The notes below the pieces were generated by a model. That model did not search any database. It was given only the letters and a program-made list of their open reading frames with translations, and was not told where the DNA came from. Below, one piece after another: positions 57,992 to 64,000 of a stretch of DNA of 64,000 bases. A program made the position numbers and the translations under genes. This DNA is from Coriobacterium glomerans PW2 (GTDB lineage Bacteria > Actinomycetota > Coriobacteriia > Coriobacteriales > Coriobacteriaceae), in NCBI RefSeq assembly GCF_000195315.1, contig NC_015389.1, positions 1,364,001-1,428,000 on the forward strand, given 5' to 3'. Numbering within the stretch: the first letter of the stretch is position 1; the number at the start of each line of letters is the position of its first letter.

Positions 57992-59615
57992 GATCGCAAC
58001 CCCTCTCATGTTGTTGCTCGCCGTTTGCATCATCCGCTCTGGCGAGGCGATTTCCCATACTTGATCTCGTCTCATCATGCAGCTGCCCGCAGCCGGCCAT
58101 CGGCTCCGCGACGCGATGCCGATCCGATGGATCCGGGAGGCGGCCGCAGCGCTCCATCTCGCAGTGGAGCCGCTCGGCGAGATCATCGGAGGCGAATCCG
58201 GGCAGAGCGCGCCATGTCCAGTTGCCGCCGAGGGTGGAAGGCGTGTTCATCCGTGCGCTCCCGTCCAGACCGAGCACGTCTTGCATCTGGACGATCGCGG
58301 TGTCAGCGGGACTGTTCCAGATGGCGCGCATCATCGCCCAGTTCGCGTCGACGTCTGCATCGAGAAAAAGAGATGCGCGGGCCCGAACCACGTCCTCGGC
58401 CGGGGCGCTCTCGAGCCAGCCGAGCACCGTGTCGTTGTCGTGGGTGCCCACATACGCCACGCAGTTGCGCGGGTAATCGCCCGGCATGGATCGCCCGCCG
58501 TCGCCGTCGCGACTGTCGAATGCGAACTGGAGCACCTTCATTCCCGGGTAGCCCGTCTGTGCGAGCAGATGACGCACGGAGGCCGTGGTGAACCCCAGAT
58601 CCTCTGCGATGATCCTGCCCTCTCCGATCGAGCGCTTCAAGGCTCGAAAGAACTCGATGCCAGGACCCTTGCGCCAGCGCCCGCCGCGCGCGGTCGTCGA
58701 TGCGCGGGGGATGGCGTAATAGGAATCGAAACCCCGATAGTGGTCTATTCTCAAAACATCGAACAGACGGAGCTGATAGGCGATCCTGTCGATCCACCAG
58801 CGATAGCCCCCCGCTCGCATGCGGTCCCAGTCGAATAAGGGGTTGCCCCAGCGCTGGCCCTCCGCTGAGAACCCGTCGGGAGGACAGCCCGCCACCTCGA
58901 TCGGCGTCTCCTCGGCATCGAGCTGGAACTGCTCGGGATGGGCCCAGACATCGGCGCTGTCCCAGGCGACGTAGATGGGAAGATCCCCGATGATCGCGAC
59001 GTCGGCGGTCGCGGCGCGCGCGGCGAGGCGCGCCCACTGCCGAAAGAACAGGAATTGGACACCCTTCCAGAAGGCGATCCCGTCCGCGAGCTCAGAGCGG
59101 ACCCGGTGAATCGCCGCGGGCTGCCTGAAGCGCAGCGGTGGCTCCCATGAGCTCCATGCGGCACCGCCGTGCGCGTCCTTGATCGCCATGAACAGCGCAT
59201 AGTCATCGAGCCAGCTCGCCTGCGCTCTCGTGAAGGCCGAAAGGGCCGCCGGACTCGCCGCGCCGAGCCGCTCGACCGCGGCGCGCAGAGGCGCGAAGCG
59301 CTCCCGGTACAGCGCCTCGTAATCCACGCGCGCGACGTCTGCTCCCCAATCGATGCGGTCGAGCTCCGCGCGACAGATAAGGCCCTCGTCTGCGAGGTCA
59401 TCCAGATCGATCAGATAAGGGTTGCCGGCGAAGCTGGAGAACGACTGGTAGGGGGAATCCCCGTACCCGGTGGGAACGATCGGCAGGATCTGCCAGGCGG
59501 ACTGCCCCGAGCGAACCAGAAAGTCGATGAACCGTCGCGCCTGATCGCCCAAGGTTCCGATGCCCCGCTTGGAGGGCAGCGAGCTGACCGGCATCAGGAT
59601 GCCCGCGCATCTCAT
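57963..59615 (-). CDS. malQ: 4-alpha-glucanotransferase, C-terminally extended
   Basis: GH77 enzyme of 550 aa. It has MPVSSLPSKRGIGTLGDQAR at the N-terminus, the nucleophile Asp in LRIDHYRGFDSYY, the acid/base Glu in IIAEDLGFTT and the third Asp in VGTHDNDTVLGWL. It rearranges maltodextrins imported by the ABC system. Family proteins usually stop near GNW-WR... plus 20-30 residues (about 500 aa). Here about 45 extra, compositionally odd residues (DETRSSMGNRLARADDANGE) follow, overlapping the msmK start by 29 nt, as if the native stop were lost. AAAGGAGGGGAGCGA precedes the ATG at 59615. Confidence 0.94.
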
Positions 59616-59688
59616 TCGCTCCCCTCCTTTGGATCGGTGAGCGGGTTTCCGGTCCTGGCACCGGCGTTCCCGCTGGGATGAGCGCACC

Positions 59689-60696
59689 TCATGAGAGGGG
59701 GCGCACGCTCTCGCGCTTGTAGAGCTTGAACGGGACGACCTCATGGACCGGCTCCACCTCAGCGGCCATGGCGCGCAGCAGCGCGACGACACCGCGCGAT
59801 GCGAGCTGAGCGCTGTCCTGGCAGATCGTCGTGAGGCGCGGCACCGAGAACTGAGATGACGCTATGCCATCGAAGCCCGCCAGCGACAGATCCTCGGGGA
59901 TGCGCCTGCCCATGTCGAAGACCGCGCGCGCCGCGCCGAGCGCGATGACGTCTCCGAGCGCGAAGACGGCTGTGATGTCGGGCGAGCGAGCAAGGAGGCG
60001 CACGATCGCCTCGTAGCCCGCCTCCATCGAGTAGCGGCACGGCTCGTAGTCGCGCTCGAAGTCCAAGTCGATACCTGCGCAATCCAGCGCGTTTTGAGCA
60101 CCCATCAGACGCCGATAGCTGATCTGGCCGGGCGTCAGGGATCCACCGATGATGCCGATGCGCTCGTGACCGCATGCGCCGAGCCACCCCACGATCTCCC
60201 TTGCAGCGGCCGTGTCGTCCGTCGAGAAGCTCGAGAGATTGCGAAACCCGAGATCAGATACCGTATTCGTGATGAGAACGCAGGGCACCTCGATACGCGC
60301 GAAGCTCCTCTCGAAGAAGGCGGGATCGCCACCCAGAAAGATCATGCCCTTGGGATGGCGTATCTGCTGAAAGCGTAGAGCGGAGCGCACCTCGTCAGCG
60401 TCCTCATCGAGATAGCTGACGCAGGCCTGCTCCCCGGTTTCAGCGAGCTGCGACATGATGCGCTCCAATATGTCGGCAAACAGCATGTTGCGCGTGCCCT
60501 TCACGAATACGACCACCGAGGTGGCCTCCTGCATCTTCAGGAACCTGGCGTTCTCGTTGGGCTCGTACCCATGGGCCTCCACGACCTCGAGCACACGCGC
60601 GCGCGCCCGCTCGCTCACGTTCTCGCGCCCGTTGAGCACACGTGATACCGTGCCCAGGCTGTACCCTGACAGACGGGCGATGTCTCGAATGTCCAT
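59689..60696 (-). CDS. LacI-family transcriptional regulator
   Basis: Protein of 335 aa. The N-terminal HTH DIRDIARLSGYSLGTVSRVL and hinge (YEPNENARFLK) are followed by a periplasmic-binding-protein-like effector domain (IGIIGGSLTPGQISYRRLMG; FALGDVIALGAARAVFDMG). It is encoded within the maltodextrin operon, 4 nt after the MalG-like permease. The probable operator is the perfect palindrome at 63882-63901, upstream of the binding-protein gene. The ligand is probably a maltodextrin. Confidence 0.93.
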   Translation of the reverse strand: MDIRDIARLSGYSLGTVSRVLNGRENVSERARARVLEVVEAHGYEPNENARFLKMQEATSVVVFVKGTRNMLFADILERIMSQLAETGEQACVSYLDEDADEVRSALRFQQIRHPKGMIFLGGDPAFFERSFARIEVPCVLITNTVSDLGFRNLSSFSTDDTAAAREIVGWLGACGHERIGIIGGSLTPGQISYRRLMGAQNALDCAGIDLDFERDYEPCRYSMEAGYEAIVRLLARSPDITAVFALGDVIALGAARAVFDMGRRIPEDLSLAGFDGIASSQFSVPRLTTICQDSAQLASRGVVALLRAMAAEVEPVHEVVPFKLYKRESVRPLS

Positions 60697-60699
60697 GGC

Positions 60700-61536
60700 C
60701 TATCCCTTGACCGCTCCGGCGGCGACGCCTTTGATGATGTGCTTCTGACATGCCAGGTAGAAGATGACCACGGGAATGACCGCCATGACCAGAGCCGCCA
60801 TGATCGATCCCATGTCGACCCGACCGTAGGAGCCCTTCATGAACTGGATGACGATCGAGATCGTCTTGTACTTGTTGGTGTCGAGCACCAGGTAGGGCAA
60901 CAGGAAGTCGTTCCAGATCCACATCGTCTCGAGGATGCCAACAGAGATGTAGGTCGGCTTCATGATGGGCAGCACCACCGAGAAGAACGTGCGCAGAGGC
61001 GAGCACCCGTCGATCAGGGCGGCCTCCTCGATCTCGATGGGGATGGACTTCACGAATCCGCAGAACATGAAGACGGCGAGACCCGCCCCGAAGCCCAGAT
61101 AGACGATGATGATTCCCCAAGGTGTGTCGAGGCCCAGGTGGTTGCACAGGTAGGAGAGGGTGAACATAACCATCTGGAACGGCACGACCATGGAGAACAC
61201 GCACAGCACGTAGACGGTTTTGGTGAAGCGATTTCTCACCCGGGTGATGAACCAGGCGCACATCGAGGTGCACAGCAGGATGACCGCAACCGATCCCACG
61301 GTGATGAACACCGTCCACCAGACCGAATCCAGAAAACCGTACTCGTCGATCGCGTTGCGAAAGTTCAGAAACTCGGCGAACGTCTTCGCGTCGGGCAGCT
61401 TGAACGGCTCGAGGCTGATGAAGGTGCCCTTTTTGAACGAGTTGGCGACAACGATCAGGATCGGCGCGACCCAGGCGATGCTCAGAGCTGTGAGAGCCAC
61501 CGTGCCCAGCCAGCTCAGGCGATTTCTGCTCTTCAT
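60700..61536 (-). CDS. sugar ABC transporter permease (MalG type)
   Basis: Membrane protein of 278 aa with six helices. The cytoplasmic EAA loop EIEEAALIDGCSPLRTFFSV docks on the ATPase. The N-terminal helix and extracytoplasmic loop (LEPFKLPDAKTFAEFLNFRN) are typical of the MalG/CUT1 group. The start directly abuts the MalF-type stop (61537), indicating coupled translation. Confidence 0.95.
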   Translation of the reverse strand: MKSRNRLSWLGTVALTALSIAWVAPILIVVANSFKKGTFISLEPFKLPDAKTFAEFLNFRNAIDEYGFLDSVWWTVFITVGSVAVILLCTSMCAWFITRVRNRFTKTVYVLCVFSMVVPFQMVMFTLSYLCNHLGLDTPWGIIIVYLGFGAGLAVFMFCGFVKSIPIEIEEAALIDGCSPLRTFFSVVLPIMKPTYISVGILETMWIWNDFLLPYLVLDTNKYKTISIVIQFMKGSYGRVDMGSIMAALVMAVIPVVIFYLACQKHIIKGVAAGAVKG

Positions 61537-62379
61537 CTACTGCTGCACCTCCTTGGAGCGCGTGGCCCGAAGCTGGATGAGCCCGATGGCGACAACGAGT
61601 ATGAAGAAGATGACCGCCTTCGCCTGACCAACCCCCTCCCAGCCCGTTCGCCCGTAGAACGTGTTGTAGATGTTGAGCGCGAGCATCTCGGAGAGCTTTG
61701 CGGGCGCGCCGGCCGTGAGCGACAGGTTCTGATCGAACAGCTTGAAGCCGTTGGTGACCGACAGAAACGTGCAGATCGTGATCGCGGGCATCATCATGGG
61801 GATGATCACGCCGCGCAGTCGTCGCCAGCTGCTCGCCCCGTCGACCTGGGCGGCCTCCATGACATCGGTCGGAATCGCCTGCAGACCGGCGATGTAGATG
61901 ATCATCATGTAGCCGATCTGCTGCCAGGAGACCAGTATCACGAGGCCGACGAAACCGTACCACTGGTTGAGCGCGAGCGCCTGGCTGTAGCCGGCCAGGA
62001 TGCCGTTGAAGATGAGCTGCCAGATGTAGCCGAGCACGATGCCGCCGATCAGATTGGGCATGAAGAAGATCGTACGGAACACGTTCGTGCCCCGCAGCCG
62101 TTTGGTGAGTCCGAGCGCCAGGGCGAAGGCGATGAGATTGATGACCACGAGCGAGACGACGGTGAACAGCGCAGTGAACCAGAACGCGTGCTGAAAGATC
62201 GTATCCTGAAGCGCGAGAGCGTAGTTCTCCAACCCGGTGAACGTCGCGTCGGTCACCGTGGTGAAGTTGCACAGCGATAGCCAGATGCCCATGGCAAACG
62301 GAACGATGAATCCGATGACGAACGCCGCGAACGTGGGCACGACGAAGATCGGCAGATAGCGCCGAATCGCCTTCTCCAT
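61537..62379 (-). CDS. sugar ABC transporter permease (MalF type)
   Basis: Membrane protein of 280 aa with six helices. The EAA loop reads DVMEAAQVDGASSWRRLRGV. It forms the heterodimeric channel with the MalG-type permease for maltodextrin-like substrates. The ATG at 62379 follows AAAGGAGGTTGACATC. A hairpin with T-run separates it from the binding-protein gene, so it is probably expressed at a lower level. Confidence 0.95.
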   Translation of the reverse strand: MEKAIRRYLPIFVVPTFAAFVIGFIVPFAMGIWLSLCNFTTVTDATFTGLENYALALQDTIFQHAFWFTALFTVVSLVVINLIAFALALGLTKRLRGTNVFRTIFFMPNLIGGIVLGYIWQLIFNGILAGYSQALALNQWYGFVGLVILVSWQQIGYMMIIYIAGLQAIPTDVMEAAQVDGASSWRRLRGVIIPMMMPAITICTFLSVTNGFKLFDQNLSLTAGAPAKLSEMLALNIYNTFYGRTGWEGVGQAKAVIFFILVVAIGLIQLRATRSKEVQQ

Positions 62380-62401
62380 GATGTCAACCTCCTTTGCGCG
62401 C

Positions 62402-62438
62402 AAAAAAGCAGCGGGCAGGCGCGCGAGTTGCCCGCTGC
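62402..62438 (-). terminator. intra-operon terminator between binding protein and permeases
   Basis: On the minus strand GCAGCGGGCA, 11-nt loop, TGCCCGCTGC followed by TTTTTT (62402-62407): a 10-bp GC stem with U6, 53 nt after the binding-protein stop. Partial read-through would set a high binding-protein to permease ratio. Confidence 0.8.
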
Positions 62439-62490
62439 ATATGAGACCGTTCTCGACCGAGTCCTGACCCCGCAGGGATCAGAGCTGATA

Positions 62491-63852
62491 TCAGGCGTTC
62501 TTCTTCGACGCCTTGGCCTCGGTGGCCCACCCGTCGACGAACGCCTTCTTGACCCCGTCCCAAGTCGAGTCGGACTGATCGGCCGCGTAGCTCGTGAGTG
62601 CCGACTGCAGAGCCGTCTTCCAGTTCTCGCTCGGGATCGTGCTGAACAGCCAGTCCACGGGTGTCTTGCCATCTGCCAGATACTTGTCGGACAGCAGCGT
62701 CAGCGGGTTCGTCGATTTCTTGTTCTTCTTGAACGGGATCACGAAGCCCATGCCATCGAGATCCCCGATGGCCTTGTCGGTGCCGCACATCGCTTCCACA
62801 CCGGCCTTGGAGGTGACGCACCAGTTCATGAATTTGAGCGTCGCGGCGATATCATCTTCGGAGACGTTCTTGTTCACGCACCAGTAGTTCTCCGACCCGG
62901 TGCACAGACCCTGGTTCTGCTCACCGGCGACGCCGATGTAGATCGGCAGGATCCCCAGATTGTCATCGCCGACATCCTTGATGTTGGCGTACTCCCAGGT
63001 GCCGTTCTGATAGAACACGCACTTGCCGGTCACGAACTCGGCGGTCGCGTCATCTGCGGTCTTGGTCGACAGCTGTGAGGGGTCTGCGGTCTCGTTGTTG
63101 ATGTAGAGATCAAAGATATCGCGATAGTTCGGCAGATAGGTCCCCTTGATCGCATCGGTGGTCTTGATGTTGTCCGCCTTGTACTCATAGTAGATGGGCA
63201 GGTTCGCCAGGTGAGTGGTGTAGCGCCAGTAGGAGCTGTTGTCCAGGCCCGCCGAACCGAACGCGGAGAAACCGAGCTCGTCTTTGCGTTTCGTGATATC
63301 TTGGGCGATCTTCTTGAGGGAGGCGAAGTCGGTGATGTCCTCGATCTTGTGGCCGGCCTTCTTCAACAGGCTCGTGTTGCAGATGATGCCGTAGGTCTCG
63401 ATGACGTAGGCGACGCCCTTGACCTTGCCGTCGTCGCCGACGAGTTTGAAGTTGTCGTACGCCAGCTCGTTCATGATGTCGGCGCCATCGAGATCGTAGC
63501 AGTAGTCCTTCCAGGAGGCCAGACCCACCGGTCCGTTGACCTGGAACAGCGTCGGCGGCTCCTTCTTGGCCATGTTCGACTTGAGCTCGGTCTCATACTG
63601 GCCCTGAGCCGCCGTCTTGACGGTCATGGGGATGCCGGTCTCCTTCGTGAAGATCTTCGCGAGCGCGTTCCACTGCTTGTCCTGCTCGGGCTTGAAGCTC
63701 TGGAAGTAGACCTTGCCCTTCGCGTCCTCGGAGGCACCCGACGTCGATCCGGATCCGCCTGCGGAAGCGCCCTTGCACCCCGTTGCGGCCAGCATCGTCA
63801 CGCCCGCCACCGACCCTAGCCCGACTTTGATGAACTGCCTTCTCTCCATCAT
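62491..63852 (-). CDS. sugar ABC transporter substrate-binding lipoprotein
   Basis: Family 1 solute-binding protein of 453 aa. The signal peptide has a Tat-like ERRQFIK start and a lipobox ending at Cys26 (MLAATGC), so the mature protein is membrane-anchored outside the cell. The body has the CUT1 binding-protein pattern (WNALAKIFTKETGIPMTVKT; FVTGKCVFYQNGTWEYANI; NVSEDDIAATLKFMNWCVTS). It delivers maltodextrin-like sugars to the permeases. AAGGAGGAATTCGCT precedes the ATG. Confidence 0.95.
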   Translation of the reverse strand: MMERRQFIKVGLGSVAGVTMLAATGCKGASAGGSGSTSGASEDAKGKVYFQSFKPEQDKQWNALAKIFTKETGIPMTVKTAAQGQYETELKSNMAKKEPPTLFQVNGPVGLASWKDYCYDLDGADIMNELAYDNFKLVGDDGKVKGVAYVIETYGIICNTSLLKKAGHKIEDITDFASLKKIAQDITKRKDELGFSAFGSAGLDNSSYWRYTTHLANLPIYYEYKADNIKTTDAIKGTYLPNYRDIFDLYINNETADPSQLSTKTADDATAEFVTGKCVFYQNGTWEYANIKDVGDDNLGILPIYIGVAGEQNQGLCTGSENYWCVNKNVSEDDIAATLKFMNWCVTSKAGVEAMCGTDKAIGDLDGMGFVIPFKKNKKSTNPLTLLSDKYLADGKTPVDWLFSTIPSENWKTALQSALTSYAADQSDSTWDGVKKAFVDGWATEAKASKKNA

Positions 63853-63881
63853 AGCGAATTCCTCCTTAGGAATGGACGCCT

Positions 63882-63901
63882 GTTTGGAAACGTTTCCAAA
63901 C
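63882..63901. promoter_or_regulatory. perfect 20-bp LacI-type operator
   Basis: GTTTGGAAACGTTTCCAAAC is fully palindromic with the central CG of LacI/CcpA-family sites. It lies just downstream of the predicted promoter and 30 bp upstream of the binding-protein start, a position suited to repression by the locus LacI protein. Confidence 0.85.
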
Positions 63902-63912
63902 TGATTTCCATC

Positions 63913-63941
63913 GTTATATGCCCATGCAGGAGGGCACGCAA
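63913..63941 (-). promoter_or_regulatory. predicted promoter of the maltodextrin operon
   Basis: On the minus strand TTGCGT (63936-63941), 17-bp spacer, TATAAC (63913-63918). Transcription would start near 63906 and run straight into the operator. Confidence 0.6.
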
Positions 63942-64000
63942 GGCATCATTGAGATATTGACCGTTCACGGTTGACCAGATACCGTCTGCCGTTAAAGTTT

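Noticed and set aside
60739-62280. 513-codon open frame antisense to the ABC permeases
   Set aside because: Its composition (Asp/His/Glu/Arg-rich) mirrors hydrophobic codons of the opposite strand. The minus-strand permeases are certain.

Overview
This 64 kb window is bacterial chromosome from a GC-rich, fermentative, host-associated actinobacterium. The gene style points to class Coriobacteriia (Collinsella/Olsenella-like): many PTS and ABC sugar systems, short intergenic gaps, frequent GTG/TTG starts with strong GGAGG sites, and a LoaP-type NusG paralogue heading a polysaccharide locus. The taxonomic call is an inference from gene content; there is no rRNA in the window.

Layout. (1) 0.1-6.1 kb: a cellobiose/aryl-beta-glucoside PTS operon read leftward (HPr, IIB, IIC, IIA, 6-phospho-beta-glucosidase), with a divergent PRD-type regulator. 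(2) 6.2-9.5 kb: a small membrane protein, an orphan galactitol-type IIB, a TPR-like membrane protein, tRNA-Leu(UAA), and a polysaccharide co-polymerase fused to a degenerate tyrosine-kinase domain. (3) 9.6-10.9 kb: a regulatory island with two paralogous XRE repressors and four copies of a GGTA-N4-TACC palindrome. (4) 11.0-17.6 kb: a rightward sugar operon in partial decay (truncated chbG, PTS IICB with an in-frame TGA, then intact GH4 glucosidase, PfkB kinase, ADP-ribosylglycohydrolase and MFS transporter). (5) 17.6-19.4 kb: AT-rich, gene-poor DNA with an IS3 relic.

(6) 19.4-37.2 kb: an AT-rich capsule/exopolysaccharide locus read leftward: loaP, initiating sugar transferase, DUF4012 protein, phosphoglucomutase/phosphomannomutase, manC, WecG/TagA transferase, GT4 transferase, Wzy-like polymerase, pyruvyltransferase, Wzx flippase, FrhB-domain protein and ferredoxin. 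It is interrupted at 23.3-25.2 kb by an IS30 fragment and a very GC-rich IS3 element. (7) 37.9-56.8 kb: mostly housekeeping genes (dnaE, M20 peptidase, HAD phosphatases, rpsA, ndk, argH, polA, M18 aminopeptidase), plus a MATE deletion derivative, a methyltransferase and an argG lacking its ATP-binding N-terminus. (8) 56.8-64 kb: a maltodextrin-type ABC uptake operon (binding protein, two permeases, LacI regulator, 4-alpha-glucanotransferase, MsmK-like ATPase) behind a perfect 20-bp LacI-type operator.

Two themes stand out. The first is sugar uptake and surface glycan assembly, with regulation by PTS phosphorylation, LacI and probably processive antitermination. The second is visible gene decay: chbG, the PTS IICB, argG, the MATE pump, the IS3 transposase and probably the malQ stop codon all carry sequence-visible lesions. 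The least explained structure is the XRE/palindrome island at 9.6-10.9 kb. No CRISPR array, prophage, restriction or recognisable defence system was seen.
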